A stretch of DNA of 64,000 nucleotides from assembly GCA_012719125.1 (NCBI GenBank), contig JAAYAY010000092.1, forward strand, positions 1 to 64,000. The letters run 5' to 3'. Every line of letters begins with the position of its first letter. Position 1 is the stretch's first letter. Positions 33,681-48,600 of this stretch are shown in pieces. The position numbers and the translations under genes are program-made. Source of the DNA: Planctomycetaceae bacterium. GTDB taxonomy: Bacteria > Planctomycetota > Planctomycetia > Pirellulales > Thermoguttaceae. The notes under the pieces are model-generated. The model was not told the origin of the DNA and searched no databases. It was given only the letters and a program-made list of their open reading frames with translations.

Positions 33681-36600
33681 TCAGATATCCTCCCAAAGGG
33701 CGTCGTCATCCAGCATGAGGAAGTCGACGGCCGTGTCCACGTCCTTCTGGTTTTTCGGGCCGCCGTAGTGGTAGTGCTCGTTGACGGCCCTGACCAGGTC
33801 GAAGCCGGTGGCGTCGTACATCAGCGCCATGGCCGTGCCGTTCGCCGGTTTCTCCAGCGAGGCCCAGGTCTTACCTTCCACATAGGCGGCCGTCAGCAGA
33901 TCGACCTCGGCCGAATCGTTCATGCGGACGACGTCGTAGCCGGTTGTCGCCTGGGCATGCACCACGTCGAAGGAGCGTCCCGTGATCTTGTAGTCGTAGG
34001 GCCCCTTGTCGTTCCGCGGGTACATTTGTGCTTTGTACGCGAGCAGGACGGCCTTGTCGTCGGCGGGGCTGTCGAGCAGGTTGAGGGTGTCGTGGCCTCC
34101 CGCTCGAGCATAGAGCGTCGAGTACTCGAACCCGCGGATAGTCGCCTTCTGGCGGAGCGTTCCCGGGTTGCTGAGATTGGTCCCGGTCTGAATGACGATC
34201 TCGTTGTACGAGGCGGTGACCGTATCGTCGGCGTGGGTGTCCCAGGCAACGAGCGTGTCCTTGCCGCCGGTGGAGGTGATCAGGGTCTCCTCGAAGAACT
34301 TGCCGCGGGTGTAGTACGTCGGGCTGTAGAGCTTGACGATGTCGCCCTCCTCCACCTTGGCCTTGTCCTTGCCCGCGGAGTCGGTGAGCGAAAGCGTGTC
34401 GTATCCGCCGTTTCTCGCGTAGAGTTGCGATTCGAAGAAGCCATTGGCCTGGTGGCTGAACCCGGCGCCCACGAGGCTGACCTGCGTCGGGCTTCCGGTG
34501 ACCGCGTCGTCGCCTGGTGAGTCGACGACTTGGAGGAAGTCGTTGCCGCCGCCGCCCTGGAGCACGGACTGCTCGATATTGGCGGCCGAGAACGAGAAGT
34601 TGGTGCCGGTGAAAGTGACGTTGTTCGGATTGACGCTCGCCTGCTCGAACTCTGCCGAACCGGTCACGTCGATCTTGTCGACCCCGGCCAGGCCGTCGAA
34701 GGTCACCGTGTGGACCTGCGTTCCCTGGTACTTCAGTTCTCCGTTGAGCCGAACTGTCAGCACGTCGCCGCGAACCAATTCGAGGGTATCGTTGCCGGCG
34801 GTGCCGACAAGGTTCAGCGTACCGCTCCCGGGCTCGTCGTTGTCGGTCACTTCGACGAAGACCGAGGGGGCCGCCGCTCCGTTGTACTTCGGATCCGCAC
34901 TGGCGAGGACATGGGTAATCTCCGCAAACTCGGTGATTTCGTCGTCGAGGTCGTCGACGGCGGTGATCGTCACGGTCTGCGGCAGGTTCCAGTTCGTCGG
35001 CGTAAACGTCAATTGCGTCGGAGAGACGGACACTTCGCCACCCGACGTCACCGTGACGACGACGTTGGCGGTCGGCTGTGCCCCGAGCGCGACCGTATAA
35101 GTGTCGGTCGCCCCGCCTTCAGTCACGGCACTGCCACCGCCGGTCTCGGTCACGATCAACGCGGCCGTGTCGTCGTCGGTAATATTGACGATCAGATCGG
35201 GGGGCGTGAGTCCGGCGTACTTCGCATCGGTGCTGTTGACCAGGTGCGAGATCTTCCCGGTATGCTCTCCTTCGGCGATTGCATCGTTCACGGCGCTGAC
35301 GGCAACGGTCTGCGGCTGGTTCCAGTTCTGAGCCGTGAAGGTCAGCGACGACGGGTAAACCTTGAGTTGGCCGTCGGGTACCAGTTGAATCGTCACGCTG
35401 GCGACAGGCTGCGACTGCAGCTTGACGGTGTAGAGGTCGGTGACTCCCGCTTCGGAAACCGCAGTGGCACCGACCGTTTCGGTAATCACGATGCCGGCCG
35501 TGTCGTCGTCAGAAATGTCGACCGCAACGCTGTCGAGCGTCAGGGTATTGTAGTTGACGTCGGAACTCGACACCGTGTGCGCAATCGTCGCCGAGTGATC
35601 TCCTTCATCCACCGAGTCGTTCACCGCCCTCACGCTAATCACGCGAGGCTGGTTCCAGTCGGCGGCATCAAAGGTGATCTCGGTGGGGATCACGTCGATC
35701 TGATCGCCGCCCTCGAGGGTAACGACCACCCTCGACGTCGGCTGCGAAGTCAAAACGATCTCGTACTGAGCGGCGGCCCCGCCTTCGGCAAGGTTCAGGA
35801 CCGTTCCGGCAGCAGAAATCGCCACTCCGGCGCTGTCGTTATCGGCAATGTTGACCGTCCGTACGGGAACCTGCAGGTTGTGGTAATTCAGGTCGGCTGA
35901 TTTCACCGTGTGTCCGACGGCGGCCGCGTGATTGCCTTCGGCAACCGCGTCGTCGACGGCGGAGATGGTAACCGTTTGCGGTTGATTCCAGTTTGCCGGC
36001 GTGAAAAGGAGCGATTCCACATTCGATTGCAGTTGGCTTCCGCGGACCACCGTCACGGTCACGTCGGCCGTTGGCTGCGACGACAATTGCACCTGGTAGG
36101 TGTCGCTCTGGCCGCCTTCGGCGACGTCGAGAGAACCGCCGTCGTCGATCACGATACCGGCGGTATCGTTGTCCAAAATGGCCGCCGTTACCGGCTCGGC
36201 GATCAGGTCTGCGTAGAACGGGTCCGCGCTTGTAACGACGTGCGTCACCTGGCCCGAATGGGTGCCTTCGGCGACCGAATCGTCGACTGCTCTCAGCGTG
36301 ACCGTCCGATACACGTTCCAGTTGCCCGCATCGAAGACCAGCGGGCCAGGGGTGGTGCTGCCGAGTTGTGCGTCGGGCAGGAACGCGACCGACACAGCAC
36401 TGGTCGGCTGCGAGCGCAGGCGAATCCGGTAGGTGCCGGACGTTGCGCCGTCTTCGCTGACCGTCAGAGAACCGCCCGGGATATCGACTTCGATCCCCGG
36501 AGAATCATTGTCGCCGATCTGGACGACCACGCTGTCCACGCTGCCGCCCAGCGCATCGTACATCGGGTCGAGAATCGTGCTGCCGGAGCGGCTGCTCACC

Positions 36601-39600
36601 ATGTGGGTGATGTAGGCCGAATGCTCGCGACTGCCCAGCGGGAGTTCGGGATTGCCTTCCGCAACATGGTCGTCGACGGCGGTCACGTACACGACCTGCC
36701 GGACGTTCCAGTTGGCCGGTGTGAACACGAAATCGAGCGTTTGGGTTGCCGTGCCGCCGGCCGTCTTCGACACTCGCAATTGGCTGCCCGCATCCACGCT
36801 GACCGTCACGTTGCCCACCGGTTGCGAGGTGAGCATCAACTCGTAGGTATCGGTCAGGCTGCCGTCTTCGTTAACTCGCGTCGATCCGCCCGTGCGGAGG
36901 ACCTGCACCTTGGCGAGATCGTTGTCGGTGATGCTGACCAGCACCGGATCGATCACCAGTCCCTTGTAGGCTAGATCGAGACTGTCGGTCGTGTGGGTGA
37001 TGACCCCCACGTTATCGGCGGCAGACTCGGCAATGCTGTCGTCGACGGCCGCAATGGTCACCGTCTGCACGACATTCCAGTTGTCGACGGTGAATTTGAG
37101 TTGCGGCGGAATGGTCGTCACGTTGGCGTCGCCGGCGATGTTCACCCAGACGGTCTGGGTCGGCTTCGCCGTCAGAACCACCTGGTACGTGTCGCCCACG
37201 CCGCCTTCGATCGCGGTGTTGGTCCCGTTGGACGGCGTGATCTTGACTCCCGGCTGATCGGACGTAATGTTGATCGCGTAGTCTTCGACTTCGCCGCTCC
37301 AGGCCGAACCGACGTAGCTGAGGTTGGGCAGTTCGTCCTTGGTGAACCGGAACCGGGCAAAGGACGGCCCCAGATCGGCATCGTCGGGGACTTGGACCGT
37401 CAGCGTGTTCTCGCCCTGCACCAGCCTGATGTTTTCGGACGATGTTCCACCCATGGTGAACTTCAGACGTTCATTGCGATCGGTCGCACCGTTGCCGTTG
37501 CCGAAATCGCCGTCGCCGTTGTAATCCACCCAACCTTTGAAGTATCCGTCCTTGGAAGCGGTAACCACCAACTGGACGATGCCGCCGGGCAGCCAGTGAG
37601 AGCGGATCGAAACGCCGTCCTCGTCGTCGGAGGTGAAGCCGTCGTCGCCGTCGGCGCCGGCGGAAGGCCGTCCGTCCGGCTCGGCGTCGATCTTGGCGCC
37701 GAGATAGTATCCCTCGTTGTCGCCGCCGGGGGCCGTCATGTGTCGCGGCCCGTTGTCGGCGATCAGGGTATGGTAGCTGGCCGGCGCGTCGCCGAAGTCG
37801 AGTTGGCCGTCGTCGTTGTAGATCCAGATGGTGCCCCCGTCGACGAGGCCGATCATGTCGCCTGGATCGATGGTGAGGGTGCTGCCTTCGATCGTTACCG
37901 AGTCGATGACAACCTTGAAGTACTGATCATCCTCCTTCTCGATGTCGCCGTAGACCACCAATTGCACGGTCTGCGTGGCGACCGGATCGTTCTGGGAGGC
38001 CACCACGATCTCGTAGTCCACCCCGTCGTTGCTTCGCCACACGAGCAGGTCGTCGGAGATCTGCGGGCCCCAATCGTAGTCCAGATTGTTCGACACGTTG
38101 AGCGGCAGGAACGGTTGGGTCAGATCGAAGAACATGACTTCCCAATCGTTGCCGTCGAAACTGTGCCAGACGATCTGATCGCCGTCGATCTGCGGCCGTT
38201 CATCCAGCCCGCTATTGTTGGACACGTTGCTCGGCGTGCCGCCGTCGGCGATGTTATAGATGAAAATCTCGCGATTGCTCGACGGACCGCCCTGCCAGAC
38301 GACGTTGTCGCCGTAGATTTGCGGCATCACGTCGTCGTAGGAGTCGACGCTGATCTGCGCGGTGGTCAGGCTGTCGATCTCGTAGAGGAAGACGTCGAAG
38401 TCCATGCCCTCGCGTCCCTGCCAGATGAGGTAGTTCCCGTAGAGCTGGGGCGCCGAGTTCGACGCCTGGTTGTTGGTCACGCGACGTGTCTGGCCGGCGG
38501 GCGGCGAAGTACCGTTCCAGTCCGCACCGTTCCAGAGGAAGACGTCCGTCCCCTGGCCGACCTCCGAGTGCCAGGCAATTCGATTCCCGTCGATCGTCGG
38601 ATCGTAGTCGTTGTAGTCGTTGTTGGAGATATTGTGCACCTTCGCATCGGCCGTTCCGACCGTCGCGATCTCGTGCATGTAGACGTCGGTGTCGCCCGCC
38701 GCGTCGAATCCCCACCAGGTAATGAACGACTCCGAGACCCGCGGGCTCTTGTCGTCGGTGGTGTTCTGGGTCAACTGAATCGTCGGCCCCACTTCCAGGC
38801 CCCCGGGATCGGTGCCGTTCGGCAACGTCACCGTGATTTCGGTGAAGAAGATCTCGTAGTCGGTCTGGCCCGGGGCCGGATCGACGCCCGCCCACACGGC
38901 GTAGATCTTCCCGGGATCGGCAGGATTGCTGGGATACATGCGATGCAGAGCGGCAAACCGGTCGTCGGTGAGGTTGTCGGTCAAGGCAACCGGTGCGCCG
39001 CCGATCGCGTGGTTGTAAATCAGAATCTCCCAGTCGTTGCCGTCGGCAACTTCAAACACAATCGTATCTCGCGATACGTGGTAATCGTAATCGTTCGTCT
39101 GATTGTGCGTGATCGCCTGCGTGCTCCAGGTGGCCTGCGGCGTGTCCTGGGGATAGAAGACAAACGAACTGGAAGTCTGCTGATAATCGCTCAGTCCGTA
39201 TTCGTCGTTCTGATGCTTCGCCGTCCCGTCCTCGGTGTGGTAGTGAACTCGCACCGGAGCTCCGAAGGCCCCTCGCCGCTCGAAGACCACATTCACCATC
39301 GTCTCGCCTGCGTTTCCTTCCGCCACGCTGGAGTCGCCCATGGTGATCGTCGCGAGCAGGTGATTGCCGAACAGGGCGCCGGTAAACGTTTCTCCGCTGC
39401 CGACCTCGACGATGTAGTAGCGCTCCATTTCGTGCGTGACCGGATGCTCCGATTCCGCAATCGCCGAACTACCGAGCACGACCAGCAAAGTGTCCTGCGG
39501 ATCGATCGACACGGCGGCCGACGGATTGGCCGCCGTGTCGGCATCGAGGATCACCAGATCGCCGCTGGGGGTCGCCGCCAGGTCCATGCTCTGGGCGTTG

Positions 39601-42600
39601 ACGGCCGCGGCAATTGCATCGGCCACGTCGGCCGCGGACATTGCGGCGTTAAACAGCACCGGGATCGATCCGGGCGACGTGCCGTCGAGCAGGTTGGACT
39701 CTTCGAACTCGAATCTGAGAGTGACGGTCCCGTCGCCGATCAGGAACGCGTCGCCGTCGGCAATGTCGGTGCCGCCGACCGTGCGAATCTTGTTGCCGTT
39801 CACATCAGGCAGGTAGCCGAGCTGATTCGAGGGATACGTTTGAATCCATCCCTCGCTCAACTCTTCGCGGACGATATACGTGCCGCTGAACAGCCCGGTG
39901 AACTCGAAGTCGCCCGTCTCGTCGATTCCCGGCGTGTTGAGATCGTCCTGGCGGGTAACCGTCCACGGCTCAGTGGCGTTGCGGATCCCGTCGTTGTTGT
40001 AGTCGAGATAGACCACCACGCCGGGCAGACCCGGTTCGCCCTCGACGAGAAGTCCCGTCGTCGGATCCATGCGGTAACCGAAGACGTCGTCTTCGGCCGA
40101 AGCAAGGAGATCGCTGAGGCCCTGCGAGCTGTTGGGCCGCATCTCGCTATAGTACCGGGTTCCGTCGCCGGCGTCGAAGCCGATCTCCGCGCCGGGACCG
40201 CCGAAACCGCCGGAGCCTTGCAGATCGCCGGTGGTCCATTGCATCGTGTCGTAGACGAATGCCACGATATCGCCGGCGGGCGCGTCCTCGAGGTAGAGCG
40301 AGAACGTGTTCCTGAGCGGCAGATTCGACGGGGACGACCTATCGTAGTAGCCCACGTTGTTCCAGTCGATCTGCACGAACGGAGTGCCGCGTTGGCTGAC
40401 GCCGTAGCTCATGTGAACCGATCCGCCGCTCTGGGTCAGATCGGCGTCGGCCCAGAAGGGGGCAATGATCGGCAGCGGGGCGGGGAAACCGGGAGTGGTC
40501 GCCGCATACGCCGGCCCGAAGAGCGGCTCGGGATCCTGGAAGGAAACCAGACCGTTCGGGCTCACGTACAGGCTGTTGTAGGTTCTGCCGAAGAACTCGA
40601 AATTGAATCCCATCGGCAGGGCATCGGTCCAATTGTTGTCGGTGTTCACCAGCACGGTGGGACCGAGCCCGACCGTCGCCAACTCGATGGGCGGAATCGT
40701 GCCCTGAACCGACGATTCGTAGACGCCGTCGGCGTCGCGATCGTCGAATTTCTTGCCTTGAATGGTGGCGTCGCCGATCTCGATCGTCACTCGATAATCT
40801 TCCACCTCGCCGTTGCCGGCGCCGCCGGTGTACGACAGGTTCGGATCCGTGCTCAAACGGAACCGAGCGTAGGTATCGCCGAGCACCGAGATCGCCGTGG
40901 GATCGCCCGGATCATACAAATTGGGAACGTTGATCGTCAGAACGTTGCTGCCGGGTTGGACCGCCAACCCGCTGCCGGCGCCGCCGAACACCTGCTCGCC
41001 CGGATCGTTCCAGTCGCCGTCGTGGTTGAAGTCGATCCAGCCGTGGAGATAGGCCTGCTGGCCGAGCGTGTTGTGCACGTCGACATCGACCACAGCCACG
41101 CCGCCCGGCACGAACCGGTTGAAGGCGTCGAAGGTGACGCCGTCTTCGTCGTCGCCTGCCGTGCCCGGGAAGGCAAGATCGTCGCCCGTTGCCGCGGCAT
41201 TGGGCTGGCCGTCGTATTCGGCATCGACTTTCTGGCCAAGGTAGATGCCGGAATGGACGGCATGGTAAGCGCCGTTGCTGGCCAGCAACGTCGGGTAATC
41301 TCTCAATCCGATGATATTGTCGGGCGCGTCGCCGTAGTCGCGTGCCTGGTTGACCACGAACACCTGGTGGTCTTCCACTTCGCCGTCCTGAACCGGCAGC
41401 CAAACGTCGTTCACCGCGTCATACTGGTTCCGAACACCCAGATTCTGCTCGTGACTGACTCGCAACCGAACGTAAGAAACCGCTTGCTGCCCGGCAAGCG
41501 CCGGGATGGTGAATTCGACGTCTTTCGTCAGCGAACCGGCGGTGTCGAAGTGGAACGGCATGCCCTGGGCGATCTGTTCGCCCGCATCGTCCCAGTCGCC
41601 GTCGGCGTTCTTGTCGAACCAGGCATTCAGGTACACATCTTGCGCGGTTGTGCTCGTGACCGTGACCGGCATGTTGTTCCCGGTAACCCCGTCGGCGACG
41701 AATACCACGTTCTTCACGTCGACGCCGTCTTCGTCGTCCGTTCCTCTCAAGTCGTCGCCCATTGCCGCCGAACTGGGGACGCCGTTCAGCTCCGAATCGG
41801 GCGGAACGGCGCCGAGGAACACGGTGGTTGCGTTGACCGTGGGACTCTTGACCGTATGCCAAGCGCCGCCGAGCGATTGCACGACAGGATAGCTGTGTGT
41901 GGCGTCGTTCGGGGCGTCGCCGAAGTCCCTCAGCGATTCGACCACCTCGAACACGTAATCTTCGACCTCGCCGTCGGAGGCCTGCCCGTACGGAACGTTG
42001 ACCTCGTTCTTCACGTAGCCCAGACGGAAGCGGGCCTTGACCTCTCCGCTGACCGGATTGCCGTCGATCTCGTCGGGAACGTCGATATCGATCGTGTTGA
42101 CGCCGTCGACGACGATCTTCTGGAAGGCCTCGTACTGGTTGTCCTCGAAGACGCCGTCGTTGTCGAAGTCGATCCAGAAATAGACGTAGGCGCTGCTGCC
42201 GTAGAGGCTGGTGAGGTTCGGATTCTGCAGCGAGGCGGTGATGGTGACCGTCGCTTGATGACCGGCCAGCAAGCCGCTGCCCGAGAGCGAGATGCCGTCG
42301 TCGAACAGATCGGCGTCGGCGTTGGCACTCGGGTTGGCGTCGGTCTCGCTGTCGACCCCGGCCCCGAGATGGAACCCGCCGTAAATCACGTGGCGCGGGC
42401 CGTCGCTGTCGAGCGCAGTCTTGTACGAGTCGGGCGCATCGCCGAAGTCGAGCCCGGCCAGCGAGATCTGGAAGACCGTCAAACCGTTGAAGGTTCCGCT
42501 GTAGCGGTTCGGCTGCAGTGCGTTGTTGGCCCGGTCGCGAATCGTCTGATCCAGCACGATCGTGTAGTCGTAGCCTTCGGCCCACAGGCCGGCAAGCGGG

Positions 42601-45600
42601 ATCAGGTCGATCGTGTCGTTGGTGGCGTTGTAGACCATCTTGTAGTCGATCCCTTCGACCAACTCGGGATCCCGAGTGAGCGGGTTCAGGTACGTCGCCT
42701 CGTCGAGGTCGCGGTAAAGGTGGATCGCCGATGTGACGACCGAGGCATCGTCGATGCCGACACCGCCGGAGTCCTTCAACTGGATCTGGAACTTCAGCGA
42801 TTTCTTGCCCACGATCTTGACGTCGTTGGCGATGAGGCCGAGCTTGTCGTCGGGCCCGTTGTCGAGCGGCACGCTGACGCTTGACATCGGTTCCACGAAG
42901 TCGACCCGATCGATAGCCCCGCGATCTTTGAAGACGTTCTTGCCGAGCCCGCTGGGAGAATTCACCGACGGATCGTCGCGGCGCAACTGGCCGAACATGT
43001 CGACCTCCGGCGCCAAGATCGGCGAGACCGGAATCCCCACCGGCTCAAGGATCGCGTTGAAGTAGGCCTGCCGTTCTTCGAGCGAGTCGATCGAACTGTC
43101 GATGGCCAGCGAGCCGTGGTCCAGGTAGAAATTACCGCCCGCCGCATCGACGAACAGCGGATCCCCCGGATTCAGATACACGCCAAAGCTCTCCGTCACG
43201 GCGCCCTGAAGGTTCGTCGCGTTGCTCTGATACAACGAGCCGCCGACGACGGTCCCGGCGTTTACCGACGACGTATCGATCCGGATGCCCGTATTGAGCG
43301 AGGCCACGATGTTGTTCAACAGGGTCGGGCTGGCGTTGGGGCCGACGTCGATGCCGATGCCGATTCCCTGCCCGCCGTAGATCGTGTTGTTGACGATCCG
43401 CCCGAAGGGCACCGCGCCGATGGGCAGGCCGGTGTCGGTCGCCGCCCCGCGGAAATCGATGCCGATCTGGCCGCTGTAGGCGACCAGGTTGTTCTCAATC
43501 ATGATCCCCGGCACGAGCTGGTTCGGGTCGTTGAGCGTCCGCCCGGAAGCCGGGTGCGCCCAATCGGCCGCGGTATCGCGCGACGGGGCGACCACGATTC
43601 CCGTGTTCTGCGAATAGGTCACACTGTTGCCCGTGATGGTGATCTGACCCTTGTCGCGCTCGCGGTTGCTGTCGCCCTTGTCGTAGGTTGTGTCACCGCC
43701 GGTGGTCGGATAGAAATCTGCCGTGACGGGACTGGTCGCGCTCGGATCGTTGGCCATGCGAACGGCGTCGAACAGATCCACCCGGTTGCTGTTGACGATC
43801 GCCTGGGCCGAAATGTCGATCTTCCCGTCGATCTTGGCCTGGTTGACGGCAGCAGCAACTCGGAGCGCCATCGTATCGGCGCTGTCGCCGGCGTTGAAAT
43901 CGATGCGGACGTAGCCGGAGCCCGATCCGCCGCCCACGACCGTGTCGACGAACACGAACCGCAGCGCTACGTCGTCCCGCCCGTCGCTCAATTCGAACCA
44001 CTGGCCGTGATGGAGTTCGTTGGCCGCCGGCACGATCAGGGTGAAATCGTCGGCCATGCGGTCGTTGGTGTCCCAAGATTCCGTAACGTAGGTAACCGGG
44101 TAAGCCGCCGCGCCGGCGTAGAAGGCATAATTGGCTCCGGTGCGGACCTCTAGTTGGTAGCTGCCCTCGGTGACGATCGGATCCTCAGGATAAAGATTCC
44201 CGTCCGGAAGTGGAGCGAAGCTGAAATCGGTCAGGGTTCCGTCGCGGTACGCGTCGGTTACCAGTTCGCCGCGTTCGGCAAAGCCGACGATAATATCGTC
44301 GATATAGAATCCCTCGAAATTGTTATTCTGCCCCCGTTCGAACAGGTTGTAGCGATTGTCTGAAGCGCGGCTTCCCCCGAAGTCGTTCTTTCGGTTGGGA
44401 TCGTCGCCTTCGAGTTCGCCGAAGATATTGCCGTTCCATCCCCCGGATCCGCTGTAACCGAGCGGGCCGTTGTCGAGCATGCTATAGCCGACCAGATTGA
44501 GCAGTTCTCCGACGCCCTGATCCCAATGGATGATCGCGTTGTCGGCGTTCCACAGCGGAAGCTGCGAAGTTCCGTTAACCAGGGTAACCGGTGTGTTTGC
44601 CAGATTGAATTCCACGACGTCGATGGTGCCGCCGCCTGTGGTTCGCGTGGTGGCGGTGGCCTGAATCATCAACTCGGGCTGGCTCGAACTCGGGCCCCCC
44701 GTATTGGCCGCATTGATGGCGGCCGCTATCCGCTGGGCCAGATGACTCGACGAAGTGACCCCGCTCGTTCCCACTCGGACGGTATCCGGACCAACAACGG
44801 TCGGCAATGTCGAAAAACCGTCGGCAACGAATCTCACCGTGCGAAGCTCACCGCGGTAGGTCACGCCTCGAAGGGTGAAACTGGTGAAACTTGCCGAGGT
44901 GACGCGAATTACCTCCGAGGAACCGCCCACAACCGCTCCGGCATTTGTGTCTCGCTGGCGGACCAGTTGCTGATTGACCACCTGGGTGACCATTTCGGCG
45001 ACTTCGAGCCGGTCCATGTCGCCGCGAATCGGAACCCGGATGTTGCCCGCAGCCACGGTGCCGGGCGCGTCGCCCAGAACCGTCAGGGTGGGCGCAAACG
45101 CGGTTTCGACCGCCACTGCGCGGGCCAGGAATAGTCGGTTCGGGTCCTTGGCCGGATTCGGGGCCAGCCCTTCGACGTCGAGTGCCGGGTCGATCGCGCC
45201 AATCATCGCCGCGATCACTTCAGCCGTGCTCATCGAATTGGCGATCGTGATCGGAACCCGCCCTGCCCCGACGACGCCGTTCTTGTCGAACTCGAACTCA
45301 ACCACGCCGCCGACACCGTCGTTGACGGAGAACCACTCCCCGTCGCCGATGGCCGCGCCGGCCACGTTGGGCAATCCCAGAGCAAGGCCCAAGTCGAACT
45401 CGAAAGTCTGTGCGGTGCCGTAACTCGTTCCGTTATACAGGGTGAACGTATCTCCGTCGGCGATTTCGTAGGCCGGCACGGGCGACATGTAGTGGTGCTG
45501 GTTGCCCTGTGTTGTGCCGTGGGTCAGGTCGCCGATGTCCATATCGCTCGCGGTGCTGAAGTCGAACCGCAGGCGCAGATTATCCTGGCCGGCGTAGCGA

Positions 45601-48600
45601 CTGAGGTCGACGCGGGCCTGACGCCAGGCGTCGCCCGTATCGAGGATCTCATCGACAACTCGCGTCGGAACCGTGGGAGTCTGCATCTCCTGGTGCAAAC
45701 CGTAGAGCCGCCGGGTGCCGTCGTCGGTGTCCGTATTGGTCGCCACCAGATCCCACTTCGCGCCGTCGTTTGAGACATAGACGCGCAGGCCGTCCCAGTC
45801 GTTGCTCCCCCCCGTTTCGGCGAAGTAGTTGAAGTACAACGTGGGTTTGTCCTGTTCGCTGTACCCGTCCAGGCTGAAGGTCGTCGTGGTGAACGTGCCG
45901 TGGGCCCCGCCCGGCAGGTCGTAGGTCAGATAGGCGCTGGTGTTGATGTTGGCGCTGGCAGGACCTCGTTCGAAGTTCTCACCGATAGGCTGATCCCATG
46001 CCGTGGCAGTGTTGCTCGGGTCCTCCAACCCGAAGTACATGCTCAGGTCGCCCTCCGTCCAATTGTCCGCCGGACCGTAGCGCAACTCGCCGTTGCGAAC
46101 TCCGTCGTGGGTCTGATTGACGCCGTGCCCCGCATCGTGCTCGCGGTTCCGAGTCATGTGCCACAGATTGAAGTCGATGGGCGAGAAGGCCAGACCGGTA
46201 ACGGCGCGGCGGGCGTTGCCGCCGGTCCCGTCGACATTGTACTGCGACAGGAGGCTCAAGCCCATATCATCGCTACTGTTCACGCCGCTGTCCAATTGCA
46301 CGCGCTCGGCGCCGTCGTTGAAGATCGGCAGCAAGTTGCCGTTAAGATCAAGGGCGTACAGGTGTCCGAGAACGTCCGTGGCAAACACCGTCTGCGCAAA
46401 CTTGCCGCCCTGGGCGTTCGACGGGCCGTCGGTCAGGCCGCTGAAGACGATCGATGAACCGCCATACTTGATGTTGGCGATGAAATGCAGTTGCGGGCCC
46501 GCATTCGGGTTATGGCTGACCCGGTTGTAGGTGCCGCTCGGATCGACCGGTTGATAGGCGTACGTGCCCGCAGAGGCGGGATCGTTGTGTTCGTTGGAAA
46601 CACGGAACAGGTCGCCGTTATCGCTGACGGCGTACATCGTGCTGCCTACGTAGGCCAGGCCGGTGATTCGTCCGCCGCCGCCTTCACCCTTGGCCGACAG
46701 CGGTTCGTTCAGATCGCCCGGATTAACGGCGCTGGAGTTGTTGACGCTTCCGCCGAGGATTACGCTGTCGCCGCTGGCGGTTGCCGTCACACCGACCAGC
46801 CCCGTGGGGATTGGAGTGAAACCGTCGTACTCGACGCTCCCGAATCGAATCGCGTTGGCCATTCGGACCGCCACCTGCGTTTCGTTCATTCCCGCGTGAA
46901 TGTAGACGGGCACGCTGCCGGCAGTCCGGCCGTCGTCGCTCGCCGCCTCGTAGCGGAAGGCGGGCGTGTGCGACATATCGACGGCGTCGGCGCCGCGAAT
47001 CGAAAGCCGGTCGCCGTTGCTCCCCAGTTCGGCGGCTGTGCCGAATCGCTCGCCGTAGCCTGCCTCGATGACGTAGGGGGCCAACGCAGCGACGATCGAC
47101 GCCCCCAGATCGGTACCCGTGTTCGTCTCGTCATATTCGATGAGGATGCTATTGGGCACGGAACGCAGATAGTCTCCGCTGACCGCAAGACCGGTGCCGA
47201 GAAGCACGGTCGGCGCGGTCGTGCGCGAGTCGTTCTGCAGCGAGATTCGGGTTCCGTCGTCGTTGAGCGAGGCCGTCACGGCGAAGTTCGCGTTCGCATT
47301 GATGGCGGTAACGATTGCCGGCATCACGACGGCCGAACTGATGCTGGCCACTTCGATTACGTTGTAGCCGGAAGTGCTCGCGGGCGTACCTGTCACGTGC
47401 AGTTCGAAGGTCTCAGTGACGATGGTGCCGCCGCCGTTCGGGTTCACGTAGCCTGAAATCTGGAAGGTGTCTCCATTGGCAAACGTGCCCGTCCGCCGCA
47501 GAACCGGACCGCTGTTGAACTCGAACGAGGTCGGTTGCGCGGCGCCAAGCGATGTGACCGTGAAGTAGTGGCCGTCGAAGATCTTGCTTGCGCCGCCCGG
47601 ATCGAGGAAGTACTCCCGCCCCAGATCGAACTCGAACCGCGCCGTCGTGGAGCCGTCGGTAACGGTGAACCACTCGCCGTCTTCGATGTCCATGTCCGTG
47701 TAGTAGGTGCCGCCCGCCGACGCCGACGTATAGGCAGGCGAACTCTGCGTAGCCGGTCCGACAACGATCGTCGGCGCCGTATAAAGGCGCCCGAGCGGGA
47801 TCTTCTCGCCGCTGTACTCGCGGGCGCCGGAGGCACGACTCCCATTCAAGATGTTCGGGTGCGTATAGGCCTCGCCGGCGGGATTCAACACGTACATCAA
47901 GTTTTCGTAGGCCAATTCGGGCAGCGAATCATCCGCCGTTCCCACGGCATAGATGTTGCGGCGGGTGTTGTCGTGGTCGTGGACGATGGCCTCGAACTGA
48001 ATGCCGCCGTTGGGATCGCGCTGGAGCGCGTTGGCATTGTTCGGATCCCGCCGGTAGAAGGTGATTCCCGTGTCGTTCTGTTGCAGCACGTTTCGTGCGT
48101 TTTCCGTGCTCAACATGAGCGTGTCCGGTTCCTGAAGCCCCATCCCGTTGCCCGTCTGTCCCGATTGGATCGTGAACAGCCGCCCGTCGTTTCGCATGTC
48201 GATGTCGTCGTAGAACAGCCGGTCGCCCACCCCGGGCAGGAACGTGTTCGGGTTCATCGACGTCACTTCGGTCTGGAAGGCGCCCGTAAACGGATTGACC
48301 GTATAAAGGGTTTCACCCACGCTGACGTAGAGGATCGTATCACTGAGCGTAAACTCGTAGGGAATGGGGTCGAGACGCACGCCCGTGAAGTCCGGGTCGG
48401 TGGTGTTGTCGCGATTATAGGGGAGCTCGTCGAAATGCTCCGTGGCGATGCGGTTCACCGAACTGAGCGGCTCGCGGCGGGTGAGCGGCGAAAGGACCGG
48501 GTCCAGTTCGCTGGGGACGGCCAGCGTGGAGGTGACGGCAATGTAGTACACCCCCCGATTACCGTCGCCCTCCAGTAGCAGTGCCGAACCGATGAACGGA

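Noticed and set aside
34830-37262. CRISPR-like array
   Set aside because: Spacing is regular, but units are protein-coding and about 330 bases long, with no short direct repeats separated by unique spacers.
36993-42884. 1963-codon open frame on the plus strand
   Set aside because: Mirror of the giant leftward gene: GC-rich codons keep an antisense frame open. The translation has no recognisable motif and its composition is biased.
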